Of a stretch of DNA of 29,506 bases, positions 7,976-15,748 are shown in pieces. Position numbers and translations under genes: made by a program. The stretch is from an uncultured Oscillospiraceae bacterium (GTDB lineage Bacteria > Bacillota > Clostridia > Oscillospirales > Oscillospiraceae): contig CAKTPR010000015.1 of assembly GCA_934591725.1 (NCBI GenBank), forward strand, positions 1 to 29,506, in the 5' to 3' direction. Positions within the stretch are counted from its first letter, which is position 1. Each line of letters starts with the position of its first letter. The notes below the pieces were generated by a model, which worked only from the letters and a program-made list of their open reading frames with translations, was not told the origin of the DNA and ran no database searches.

Positions 7976-8818
7976 TTATTCCACCACTTCAAAGCTCTTG
8001 ATAATGAACACCTGCACGAGCGAGTCCAGGTCGCACTGCGGCTCGACTATGCCGTATTCTATCTGTCCGCCGGCCTCGGTCTGCACGGCTGTGAGCGTGC
8101 CGATCACAAGCCCGGAGGGGAACGCGCCGCCGGAGCCGGAGGTCAGAACGTCGTCCCCGACGAATATCTGCGCGCCGTCGGCAAGGAAGGTGAGCTTCGC
8201 GGTCTTGTTCTTCATGAACGAGTACTCACCGACGACCATGCCGGAGTTTCCCGCCGCGCCGACGAATGCGCCGACGCTCATGTCAACGTCGATAAGCGTG
8301 CTGACCGTCGCCCAGTTCGTGCCGAGCTCGGTGATCTGGCCGACGACCGCGCCGTACTCGGTTATGACGGGGTCGCCTATCTCGATGCCGCTCGTCTCGC
8401 CCTTGCTTATCGTAAAGGAGGACGACCAGTTCGACGACGACCAGAGCACGACCTTGGCCGACTCCATCTCATAATCCGTGTGCTTTTCTCGCAGCTCAAG
8501 GAGCTTGCGCAGGCGCGTGTTCTCCTCAGAGGCGGCGATGCCGTCGCGCGCGGACTGCTGCGCGTCTGCAAGCTGGGAGCGGAGCGATTCATTCTCCGCC
8601 ATGAGCGAGTCATAGTCGTACAGATAGCCGTACAAGCTGTCGAACCAGTTGACGGCGGAGCTCAGAACCTTCTGCATAGGCGCCTTCACGATGCCCGACA
8701 CATTCTGCATAAAGCTTATCTTGCCGCCGCGCGCCGCAGCGCCGAGCGCGATTATCAGCACTACCGCGCCGACGATTATGCCGACACGTATTCCGTTTTT
8801 CTTCAGGTATTCTTTCAA
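7976..8818 (-). CDS. mreC: Rod shape-determining protein MreC
   Basis: MreC of 280 residues, normal for the family. It has one membrane helix (about residues 11-28), a periplasm-side coiled coil (about 66-112, LMAENESLRSQLADAQ) and a C-terminal beta-rich domain with the typical GDPVITEYGAVVGQI and SGSGGAFPSGLVIGT segments. MreC forms filaments outside the membrane that activate PBP2 for lateral-wall synthesis. The start is TTG at 8818; TTGA overlaps the maf stop by 4 nt, which implies translational coupling, and no better ATG exists in frame nearby. The neighbours maf, mreD and mrdA support the call. The usual upstream mreB is absent. Confidence 0.94.
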   Translation of the reverse strand: MKEYLKKNGIRVGIIVGAVVLIIALGAAARGGKISFMQNVSGIVKAPMQKVLSSAVNWFDSLYGYLYDYDSLMAENESLRSQLADAQQSARDGIAASEENTRLRKLLELREKHTDYEMESAKVVLWSSSNWSSSFTISKGETSGIEIGDPVITEYGAVVGQITELGTNWATVSTLIDVDMSVGAFVGAAGNSGMVVGEYSFMKNKTAKLTFLADGAQIFVGDDVLTSGSGGAFPSGLVIGTLTAVQTEAGGQIEYGIVEPQCDLDSLVQVFIIKSFEVVE

Positions 8819-9387
8819 AGAAGTCCAACTCCCTGCCTGTTGAGCATTTTACCGAGCCTGCACAGCGGCAGACCCATGACGTTGAAAAAGTCGCCCTCTA
8901 TGCCCTCAACGAAGAGCGCGGCCTTGCCCTGCGCGCCGTACGCGCCGGCCTTGTCCATCGGCTCCCCCGTGGCTATGTACGCCTCTATCTCCCGCTCTGA
9001 AAGCTCACGGAAGCGGACACGGCTCATTTCATATTCAAGCGTCTCCTGCCCGTCCTTTATGACGCACACGCCGGTGTACACCTCGTGCGTCTCACCGGAT
9101 AGCTCACGGAGCATTTCAGCGGCCTGCTGCTCTGAATGCGGCTTTCCGAACACCTTGCCGTGGTGCCAGACGATGGTGTCCGCGGCGATGAGAACGTCCC
9201 CTGCCGCGCAGTGCTCGGCGACCTCGCGCCCCTTGTGCGCTGCGAGCGCCATCACAAGCTCACCCGGAGTGAGCCCCGCCGGCGCGACCTCCTCCCCCTT
9301 TACGGGGATGATCTTCATGTTCTTTACGCCCAGCATCTCCAGAAGCTCCTTGCGTCTCGGAGAGCCGGATGCGAGAATAATGCTCAT
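8815..9387 (-). CDS. maf: Maf-family nucleoside triphosphate pyrophosphatase
   Basis: This 190-residue protein has the Maf signature near its N-terminus, ASGSPRRKELLEMLG (residues 6-20). It also has the catalytic stretch AADTIVWHHGK with Asp70, and ETHEVYTGVCV later. Maf enzymes hydrolyse non-canonical or damaged nucleotides to monophosphates in the cytoplasm; the exact substrate (dTTP/UTP-like or m7GTP-like) cannot be told by eye. Overexpression in Bacillus blocks septation, hence the name. ATG 9387 is preceded by AGAGGA. The 4-nt overlap with mreC places it first in the shape operon, its classical position. I found no convincing promoter in the upstream repeat-filled gap. Confidence 0.95.
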   Translation of the reverse strand: MSIILASGSPRRKELLEMLGVKNMKIIPVKGEEVAPAGLTPGELVMALAAHKGREVAEHCAAGDVLIAADTIVWHHGKVFGKPHSEQQAAEMLRELSGETHEVYTGVCVIKDGQETLEYEMSRVRFRELSEREIEAYIATGEPMDKAGAYGAQGKAALFVEGIEGDFFNVMGLPLCRLGKMLNRQGVGLL

Positions 9388-9603
9388 TTTCTTTTTCCTC
9401 TGGTATCTAAAAGTTTTCGCTGTGCTGAAAGTTTCCCTCTGCCTCGCAGAGTTTTTTCGCCTCGGAAGGCGAAAAAATAATTCAGATACATTTTTGCCGG
9501 GGGCGTGTACCTCGGCAAAAATACTTCTCGCGTAGTGAGTGTCGAGCCTGCGAGGCGCGAACGGAGTGCGAACTTTCTCAACAAAGTCCTTGGTCTTTGT
9601 TGA
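9388..9603 (-). repeat. Intergenic cluster of nested inverted repeats
   Basis: This 216-bp gap between the U32 gene and maf holds several inverted repeats. Bases 9452-9462 pair perfectly with 9467-9477 (11 bp, 4-nt loop). Bases 9490-9499 pair with 9513-9522 (10 bp). Bases 9578-9586 pair with 9595-9603 (9 bp, directly after the U32 stop). GTATCT at 9403-9408 is answered by AGATAC at 9484-9489, with partly matching inner flanks, giving an 87-bp unit with imperfect terminal inverted repeats. A small stem CTCTGC/GCAGAG lies at 9438-9452. In the first two hairpins T-runs are on the 5' side and A-runs on the 3' side, the reverse of an intrinsic terminator on either strand. It may be a miniature, non-coding mobile-type repeat. 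Confidence 0.6.
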
Positions 9604-11688
9604 TTAATCTACTCCCCTGTAATACAGGCCGCGTGTAAGTACGTTCGGCTTATAATCCGACAGACCCATATAGCCCTTTGCGACCTCGACGCACTCTCTC
9701 ATGCCCTCGGTCGTGAACATCATGCGCAGCCCCCACGCACCCGCGGCGTAGACGTCCTCCGCCTTATCCGCGAGGTAGAGCTTATGCGCGTTATAGATAA
9801 CGTTGCGGCAGCCGAACTCCTTCACTACCGGGAACACCGAACCCATGCGGTCGGCCATCTGCCCCGGAGTCTGGCAGTTGCAGCGCCCCGCGCTGTGGCG
9901 GATGATGCACTGGTCTGACACCATGAGCGGGATGCGGCCGTATATGATAAGCTCGGTATCGAGCGGCTTTATCATGTCCCTAATCTGTGACAGGCGCAGC
10001 TCAAACGACGCCGTGGCGGAAATGAAGCCCGCCTGACGGATGACCTCCATCGACAGAGAATTGAAGGTGTTGAGCCCAAAGTCCCCGCGCAGCTTCATCC
10101 CGGCCTTCTTCGCGAGCATCGCGTGGCCGAGGTTGCCGACAAGCGCTTCATTCACGCCCTGGTCGAACATACGGCTGAGCATATCGTACACCGCGGCGGC
10201 CTCGTTATCGGCAATGACGCGCGGCAGCACCGCGACGGGTATCGTCCCCTGCTCGGCAAAGGGGCGGAGCAGGTCTAATTTCTCCGCCATGAGCGCGAGG
10301 GGAACATAGAGGTACTTGGGCTTGAGCGCGGCAAGCTCCGGCGAGAGCTGCTCCTCAGTCAGCACCTGGAAGATCATTGCGGGGTCGCCTGTCGGCAGCT
10401 TGCCCTTCGGCTTCTCCGGCAGCTTCCCGACGCGGCGGATCGGCGGCTTTGCGCGCTGCTCCGACAGCTCCGACACGAGCCTGCGGCGCAGGTCGTTTAT
10501 CTCCGACGCCGGCAGGTACAGTCCGGGATCGGCCTGTGCCCGGTTCTCGACGCAGTTATAAGGCGTGCCGCCGGTCTTGAACATCTGCTCGGTAATATAC
10601 GTTGCGGTGAGCCCCTGCCCGCGCGCCTTCTCCGGCACGCCGCCCATGGCCGCGGCGCGGTTGCCGTCATCGTCAAAGGCGATGGCCTTGACGGGCATCC
10701 CCTTTTCGGCCACGGTGTAGAAATGCACGGGGACGCGGCGCAGCTCGCCCTCGGAATAGCCCTTGCGGGCGAGGGTGAAGAGCTTTTCGGTATCCTTGTC
10801 CGGTTCCTCGCGGCGGCCGAACATATCCTTTTTATCGCCGTTGAAGTAGCCCTGAGTGAAGCCCTGACGGGAGAAAGCCTTTTCAAGCGTCTCCATCTCC
10901 TCGTCCGAGGGCTGGCGGTGCTCCTTGAGCGCCTTGGAATATATCTTCGTGACTATCGCGGTGTACTCCGGGCGCTTCATCCTGCCCTCGATCTTGAGGC
11001 AGGCGACGCCCGCGTCCTCCAGCTCGCGCAGCCTGTCGACAAGGCAGTTGTCCTTGAGGGACATGGGGTAATCGTCCATGCGCCCGCCGAGGCTGTACTG
11101 CATACGGCAGGGCTGGGCGCACATGCCGCGGTTGCCGCTGCGGCGGCCTATGAGCGCGGACATATAGCACTGGCCGGACTGGCAGAAGCAGAGCGCACCG
11201 TGGACGAAGACCTCCGTCTCGATAGACGCGTGCTGCGTAATGAACTTTATCTGCTCAAGACTCAGCTCGCGCGCGAGCACGGCGCGGGTCATGCCCATCT
11301 CCGCCGCGGCCTCGACCCCGGCAAGGTTATGGATGCTCATCTGCGTGCTGGCGTGCAGCGGGATATCCGGCAGTGCCTGACGTATCGCATAGGCAAGGCC
11401 GAGATCCTGAATGATGATCCCGTCCGCCCCAAGCTGGGATGCAAGGCGCGCGCTCTCCACGGCCTGCGCGATCTCACGGTCATTGACCAGAGTGTTGAGC
11501 GTGACATACACCTTGCAGCCGCGGATGCGGCAATAGCGCATTGAGCGCTCGAACTCCTCATCCGTGAAGTTCTTCGCGCCGCGGCGGGCATTGAAGTTGC
11601 CAAGCCCCATATATATAGCGTCCGCACCGTTCTGCACGGCGGCGATAACGGCCTCCGGCGAACCTGCGGGTGAAAGAAGCTCTATCAT
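9604..11688 (-). CDS. U32 family protein, RlhA-like (23S rRNA hydroxylation type)
   Basis: This 694-residue U32 'peptidase' family protein begins with the family's MIELLSPAGSPEAVIAAVQN. It carries the signature HGALCFCQSGQCYMS followed by RSGNRGMCAQPCRMQY (about residues 165-195), whose cysteines likely bind an iron-sulfur cluster. The length and a C-terminal extension with HSAGRCNCQ match the long DUF3656-containing subgroup that includes E. coli RlhA, required for hydroxylation of 23S rRNA C2501. The shorter TrhP-type tRNA proteins lack this extension. I placed the start at ATG 11688 because AGAGGAG lies about 8 nt upstream; an in-frame ATG at 11730 would add 14 residues without family similarity. 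It appears monocistronic, with its own promoter at 11762-11791. Substrate is inferred from the subgroup. Confidence 0.9.
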   Translation of the reverse strand: MIELLSPAGSPEAVIAAVQNGADAIYMGLGNFNARRGAKNFTDEEFERSMRYCRIRGCKVYVTLNTLVNDREIAQAVESARLASQLGADGIIIQDLGLAYAIRQALPDIPLHASTQMSIHNLAGVEAAAEMGMTRAVLARELSLEQIKFITQHASIETEVFVHGALCFCQSGQCYMSALIGRRSGNRGMCAQPCRMQYSLGGRMDDYPMSLKDNCLVDRLRELEDAGVACLKIEGRMKRPEYTAIVTKIYSKALKEHRQPSDEEMETLEKAFSRQGFTQGYFNGDKKDMFGRREEPDKDTEKLFTLARKGYSEGELRRVPVHFYTVAEKGMPVKAIAFDDDGNRAAAMGGVPEKARGQGLTATYITEQMFKTGGTPYNCVENRAQADPGLYLPASEINDLRRRLVSELSEQRAKPPIRRVGKLPEKPKGKLPTGDPAMIFQVLTEEQLSPELAALKPKYLYVPLALMAEKLDLLRPFAEQGTIPVAVLPRVIADNEAAAVYDMLSRMFDQGVNEALVGNLGHAMLAKKAGMKLRGDFGLNTFNSLSMEVIRQAGFISATASFELRLSQIRDMIKPLDTELIIYGRIPLMVSDQCIIRHSAGRCNCQTPGQMADRMGSVFPVVKEFGCRNVIYNAHKLYLADKAEDVYAAGAWGLRMMFTTEGMRECVEVAKGYMGLSDYKPNVLTRGLYYRGVD

Positions 11689-11761
11689 TCTCTGCGCTCC
11701 TCTGATGATTCTGGCGTATCTTTCTGACAAATTTTATAATACCGCATTAAGATACACGATA

Positions 11762-11791
11762 ATTATAGCACACAGCCCCCTATTGCGACAA
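11762..11791 (-). promoter_or_regulatory. Promoter for the U32 gene
   Basis: On the minus strand, -35 TTGTCG (11786-11791) and -10 TATAAT (11762-11767) are 18 bp apart, with a TGC extension before the -10. Transcription would start near 11755. The -35 shares three bases with the -35 of the opposite promoter. Confidence 0.6.
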
Positions 11792-11811
11792 GATAATTTT
11801 AATGTTATAAT
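11783..11811 (+). promoter_or_regulatory. Promoter for the DnaD-DnaI-like-DUF2804 operon
   Basis: On the plus strand, -35 TTGCGA (11783-11788) and -10 TATAAT (11806-11811) are 17 bp apart, with an extended TGT before the -10. The start would fall near 11818, leaving a leader of about 35 nt before the ATG at 11853. Confidence 0.7.
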
Positions 11812-11852
11812 ATGGCCGCACCGTAAATTATTTTCTAAGAGGACTTCAGACT

Positions 11853-12809
11853 ATGCAGCAGAGCGCACCGGAAAATCTCATATCTCAGGCGTCGGCGGAC
11901 AGGCTCATCGCCGCGCACGACGGGGATGTTGCCCTGCTGTACATATATCTGCAGCGCACGGGCGGCGACCTTGAGGGCGCGGCGCGCGAGCTTTGCCGCA
12001 CGATGGGCGAAATTGAAGCCGCGCATGAAAAGCTCCTGCGCATGGGGCTTATCGGCATGTCTCCCGCCCCCTCACCTGCCGCGTACACGAAACCGCCGCG
12101 CGCGGAAAGGCAGCAGGAAATCAAGCTCCCGCCAGCAGAGGAGCTGCCGGAGTACCGCGCGGAGGATATCGTCCGCCGCAGCAAGGAGGACGATGCTTTC
12201 GCCGCGATAGTCGCCGAGGCGCAGAAGGTGCTGGGTCATGTGCTCAGCAGCTCCGACCTCAAGCGGCTCTTCGGAATATACGATTATCTCGCCCTGCCGC
12301 CGGAGGTCGTGCTTGAGCTGCTCAATTACTGCGTCTCCATCTCCTGCTCGCCGAGCGGCGAGGGGCGGCGTCCCTCGATGCGTTTTATCGAAAAGGAAGC
12401 CTACGCATGGGTACACATGGAGATATTCACGCTTGAGCAGGCAGAGGAATATATACAGAAAAGCCAGCTTCGGCGCGGTGATATCGGCAAAATAAGCGAA
12501 GCCCTCGGAATCCGCGGGCGCGCGCTTACCCCGTCGGAGCAGCGCTTCATATGCTCATGGCTCGACATGGGCTTTACGCTTGACGCAATAGAGCTGGCAT
12601 ACGACCGTACCGTTACGAACACGGGTGCCCTCAAGTGGGGCTATATGAATAAAATTCTCCAGACGTGGCACGAGAAAAAGCTGCACACCCCGGCGGAGAT
12701 CGAAGCAAACGACCCGCGCCGCAAGCCCGCATCGGCGGCAAAGCCCGCTGCGAAGCAGGACAAGCCCATCGACCTTGACCGGCTGCGCGCGGCGCTCGAC
12801 AAAATGTAA
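11853..12809 (+). CDS. DnaD-domain replication initiation protein with two DnaD/DnaB2 modules
   Basis: This 318-residue protein has an N-terminal region (about 1-68) that may be a winged-helix-like unit. Two related C-terminal-type DnaD modules follow. The first spans roughly residues 112-200 and the second roughly 208-275, ending in the family motif YMNKILQTWHEKKLHTPAEI with its conserved Tyr and Trp. Proteins of this family help assemble the replicative helicase at origins and restart sites, binding DNA and the helicase loader. The immediate downstream partner is a DnaI/DnaC-like loader, which supports that role. A basic, Ala/Lys-rich linker (about 287-305) precedes the C-terminus. ATG 11853 has AGAGGA upstream. 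Whether it substitutes for DnaB or DnaD of Bacillus is undecided. Confidence 0.88.
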   Translation: MQQSAPENLISQASADRLIAAHDGDVALLYIYLQRTGGDLEGAARELCRTMGEIEAAHEKLLRMGLIGMSPAPSPAAYTKPPRAERQQEIKLPPAEELPEYRAEDIVRRSKEDDAFAAIVAEAQKVLGHVLSSSDLKRLFGIYDYLALPPEVVLELLNYCVSISCSPSGEGRRPSMRFIEKEAYAWVHMEIFTLEQAEEYIQKSQLRRGDIGKISEALGIRGRALTPSEQRFICSWLDMGFTLDAIELAYDRTVTNTGALKWGYMNKILQTWHEKKLHTPAEIEANDPRRKPASAAKPAAKQDKPIDLDRLRAALDKM

Positions 12810-12825
12810 AGGCAGGTAAACGCAT

Positions 12826-13824
12826 ATGCGCTATGACGGGAAGCTTCTGGCCAAGGCCAGAGCGGAGCTTGAAAACATAAAGCAGCGCAACCTCTCCGAG
12901 CAGCAGCGCCGGAGGGACGAGGTCTATCGCCGCTGCCCGGAGATACAGCGCATCGACGGTGAGATGCGCGCGCAGATGGCGGAGCTTGTCCGCCTCACGA
13001 TAGCGCGCGATGCTGAGCTCAAGAGCAAGACCGCCGCGCTGCGGGACAAGAACCTCTCGCTCCAGATGCGCCGCGCGGAGCTGCTGAATGAGCTGGGGCA
13101 CGAGCCGGAATACCTCGACGTGATATACTCCTGCCCCAAGTGCCGGGACACCGGCATATACGAGGGCGGAGTCTGCTCCTGCCTTGAACGGCTCTATAAC
13201 CGGGAGCTTACGAAGGAGCTCGGCACGCTCATGCAGAATGGGGACGAGAGCTTTGAAAAGTTCGACCTGCGCCTTTATCCGGAGTCCTTTGACCCCGCCG
13301 TGCAGGCCGCGCCGCGTGAGGTCATGACGCTGGTGTTCGAGCGCTGCCGCAGATATGCCGAGAGCTTCCCTACCGTCTCCTCGAACCTGCTGTTCCAAGG
13401 CGGCACGGGCTTGGGGAAAACCTACCTCTCGGCCTGCATCGCCCGCGTCGTCGCCGAAAAGGGCTTTTCGGTATGCTATGACAGCGCGTCCGCCGCACTT
13501 GAAAGCTATGAGCGCGCAAAGTTCGGGCGCGATACCGAGGACGGTGAGGCCGCCGCGCTGCGTGTGCGGCGTATGGAGAGCTGCGATCTGATGATCCTTG
13601 ACGACCTCGGCACAGAGATGATAACCCCCATGTCGCTCAGCGCGCTTTATACTCTTATAAACACCCGTCTTGTGAACGGGCGGAAAATGATAATCAGCAC
13701 AAACTGCTCGGAAGAGGAGCTGGCAAAAAAATACACGCCGCAGATATGCTCACGCATAGCGGGCGAGTTTATCGCGCTCCCCTTCGTCGGGCAGGACATA
13801 AGAAAACTGAAGAGAGGGATTTAG
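12826..13824 (+). CDS. DnaI/DnaC-like helicase loader ATPase
   Basis: This 332-residue protein has an N-terminal helical, probably coiled-coil region (1-90) and a four-cysteine zinc-binding element CPKCRDTG...CSC (Cys103, Cys106, Cys117, Cys119), as in Bacillus DnaI. An AAA+ domain follows, with Walker A GGTGLGKT (192-199) and Walker B LMILDDLG (255-262). Sensor 1 lies near MIISTNCS, and the arginine-containing CSRIAGEF and DIRKLKRG segments close the domain. Loaders of this type place the hexameric helicase DnaC/DnaB on DNA. The zinc element and operon partner argue against the transposon-borne IstB branch of the same superfamily. It starts 16 bp after the DnaD-domain gene. Confidence 0.9.
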   Translation: MRYDGKLLAKARAELENIKQRNLSEQQRRRDEVYRRCPEIQRIDGEMRAQMAELVRLTIARDAELKSKTAALRDKNLSLQMRRAELLNELGHEPEYLDVIYSCPKCRDTGIYEGGVCSCLERLYNRELTKELGTLMQNGDESFEKFDLRLYPESFDPAVQAAPREVMTLVFERCRRYAESFPTVSSNLLFQGGTGLGKTYLSACIARVVAEKGFSVCYDSASAALESYERAKFGRDTEDGEAAALRVRRMESCDLMILDDLGTEMITPMSLSALYTLINTRLVNGRKMIISTNCSEEELAKKYTPQICSRIAGEFIALPFVGQDIRKLKRGI

Positions 13825-13827
13825 TCA

Positions 13828-14853
13828 ATGCAGCACGAGATCACCGAACGCATCCCGCTGCTCGATGGCAGCGGAAACCTCACCCAGCCCGGCTACGCAA
13901 AGAAGCTCCTCCCCGTCTATCGCCGCGCCGATATAAAGGCCGGCAGGCTCCGCATCAAGGAATGGGATTACTATCTCATCAACAACGGCCGTTTTGCTCT
14001 CGCCCTCACCGTAGACGACAACGGCTACATGGGGCTTGACTCCATCTCCCTGCTGGACTTTGAAAACGGCTGGGAGATCACCAACAGCCCCATGAGCTTC
14101 ATGCCGCTCGGCAAGCTCCGTATGCCTGAGACTTCCGCTGCGGGCGACGTTTCGCACGGCGGGAAGAAGCACCTCATCAGCTTCAAGCACGACGGCCCCG
14201 GCCGCCGTGTGCTCGATGCGCACATGGACAACTTCGGCCCCGGCGGTGCGATAACGGCGCATATCGAGCTGTTCGACGAGCCTGATGACAGCATGGTCAT
14301 CTGCACTCCGTTCGATAAGCCCGGCCACTTCTACTATAATCAGAAGATCAACTGCATGCGCGCCAAAGGCGAGGTCAGCTATAACGGCGTGAAGTACGTC
14401 TTTGACCCGTCGGAGAGCTTCGCTGTGCTCGACTGGGGGCGCGGAGTGTGGACGTATCACAACACATGGTACTGGGGCTCTGCCTCCTACCATGTTGACG
14501 GCGTGCCCTTCGGCTGGAACATCGGCTACGGCTTCGGCGACTGCTCCGCCGCGAGCGAGAATATGCTCTTCTATAAAGGCAGGGCGCACAAGCTCAGTCA
14601 GGTGAAGTTCAATATCCCCGGAAACGAGAAGGACTTCATGTCCCCGTGGACGTTCACCTCCGACGACGGGCGCTTTGAAATGGACTTCGTTCCGGTGCTC
14701 GACCGCGCCGCCTGCACGGACGTCAAGCTCATCAAGTCCGACCAGCATCAGGTCTTCGGCCGCTTCACCGGCAAGGCCGTGCTGGATGACGGAACAGTGA
14801 TAGAGGTGCGCGACTTCCCCGGCTTTGCCGAGAAAGTCGAGAACAAATGGTAA
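13828..14853 (+). CDS. DUF2804 domain protein
   Basis: This 341-residue protein is recognisable as DUF2804 from its tryptophan-rich core: FAVLDWGRGVWTYHNTWYWG (near residue 197) and PFGWNIGYGFGDCSAASENM (near 228). It also has a polar N-terminus with the pattern LLDGSGNLTQPGYAKKLL. No signal peptide or membrane helix is visible, so it is probably cytoplasmic. The overall look, beta-rich with many aromatic residues, recalls lipocalin- or glycan-binding-type folds, but its function is not known to me. It begins 3 bp after the helicase-loader stop, with AGAGAGGGA upstream of ATG 13828, and the operon then ends at a terminator. It is certainly co-transcribed with the replication genes on sequence grounds; a functional link is unproven. 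Confidence 0.85.
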   Translation: MQHEITERIPLLDGSGNLTQPGYAKKLLPVYRRADIKAGRLRIKEWDYYLINNGRFALALTVDDNGYMGLDSISLLDFENGWEITNSPMSFMPLGKLRMPETSAAGDVSHGGKKHLISFKHDGPGRRVLDAHMDNFGPGGAITAHIELFDEPDDSMVICTPFDKPGHFYYNQKINCMRAKGEVSYNGVKYVFDPSESFAVLDWGRGVWTYHNTWYWGSASYHVDGVPFGWNIGYGFGDCSAASENMLFYKGRAHKLSQVKFNIPGNEKDFMSPWTFTSDDGRFEMDFVPVLDRAACTDVKLIKSDQHQVFGRFTGKAVLDDGTVIEVRDFPGFAEKVENKW

Positions 14854-14874
14854 TATAAGGTAATAATAAAAATT

Positions 14875-14902
14875 CTCCGGAGCTGCGTTTGCAGCTCCGG
14901 AG
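14875..14902. terminator. Bidirectional terminator between DUF2804 gene and rnfB
   Basis: A perfect 12-bp stem (14875-14886 with 14891-14902) closes a GTTT loop. The plus-strand side is followed by TTTCTCATTTTTG and the minus-strand side by AATTTTTATTATT, so it can end both convergent operons. Confidence 0.9.
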
Positions 14903-14932
14903 TTTCTCATTTTTGTTTCGTTTTGCGGTCGA

Positions 14933-15730
14933 TCACTTGCCGAACCAGTTGATGACGTGGCGCGGGCAGACATCGACGCAGTGGCCGCAGCCGACGCACT
15001 TGGAGACGTCCACAGCGGCGAGGTTGTCCTTGACGACGATAGCGTCGGCAGGGCACTCTCTCTGGCACTTCATGCAGCCGATGCAGCCGAAGTCGCACAT
15101 CTTCATGACCTTTGCGCCCTTGTCCATATTGCCGCAGGCGGGCATGATCTTCTGGCTTTCGGGGATCAGCTTTATGATGCTCTTGGGGCAGGCGTCGGCA
15201 CAGGCGCCGCAGCCTACGCAGCGCATACGGTTGACCTTGGCAACGCCGTCAACGATATGTATCGCGTCGAACTGGCAGGCTCTGGTGCAGTTGCCGAGAC
15301 CGATGCAGGCGAAGGTGCAGGTCTTGTTGCTCTTGCCGCCGAAGAGCATGGCGGCCTGGCAGTCGATGGGGCCGGAGTAGTTGAAGCGCTTCTCCGCGTG
15401 ACCCTCGGTGCCGGAGCAGGGAACGAAAGCGACCATCTTTTCCACGTCACCGCCGGAGACACCCATGATCTCGGCGATCTTCGCGGCAGCCTCTGCGCCG
15501 CCCGCGACACAGCGGTTGGTGGGAGCTTCGCCCGCGGCGACAGCGGCGGCATAGCCGTCACAGCCGGGGTAGCCGCAGCCGCCGCAGTTCGCGCCGGCAA
15601 GGCATTCTCTTACAGCGGCCTGCTTCGGATCGACCTCAACATGGAATATCTTGGAAGCGTAGGCGAGCAGCGCGCCGAAGATAGCGCCCAGAACACCGAG
15701 GACAAGGACAGCAAGAAGTATAGTTTTCAT
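14933..15730 (-). CDS. rnfB: Rnf complex subunit RnfB (multi-cluster ferredoxin subunit)
   Basis: RnfB, 265 residues, carries electrons into the membrane-bound Rnf complex, which oxidises reduced ferredoxin, reduces NAD+ and pumps Na+ or H+. An N-terminal membrane helix (about residues 4-24) is followed by a 4Fe-4S domain with Cys49, Cys52, Cys57 and Cys74 (ANCGGCGYPGCDGYA). Several ferredoxin-type cysteine groups follow: 138/142/148/152, 171/174/177/181, 212/216/219/222/226 and 245/248/251/255. These fit the cluster-rich clostridial form, larger than the proteobacterial one. ATG 15730 is preceded by GGGAGGG; a nearer ATG stops at once. It is last in rnfCDGEAB, 18 bp after rnfA, and ends at the shared terminator. 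Confidence 0.97.
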   Translation of the reverse strand: MKTILLAVLVLGVLGAIFGALLAYASKIFHVEVDPKQAAVRECLAGANCGGCGYPGCDGYAAAVAAGEAPTNRCVAGGAEAAAKIAEIMGVSGGDVEKMVAFVPCSGTEGHAEKRFNYSGPIDCQAAMLFGGKSNKTCTFACIGLGNCTRACQFDAIHIVDGVAKVNRMRCVGCGACADACPKSIIKLIPESQKIMPACGNMDKGAKVMKMCDFGCIGCMKCQRECPADAIVVKDNLAAVDVSKCVGCGHCVDVCPRHVINWFGK

Positions 15731-15748
15731 ATGTTCATGCCCTCCCTA

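Noticed and set aside
9452..9522. Intrinsic terminators after the U32 gene
   Set aside because: The stems have 5' T-runs and 3' A-runs on both strands, so no U-tract follows either hairpin.
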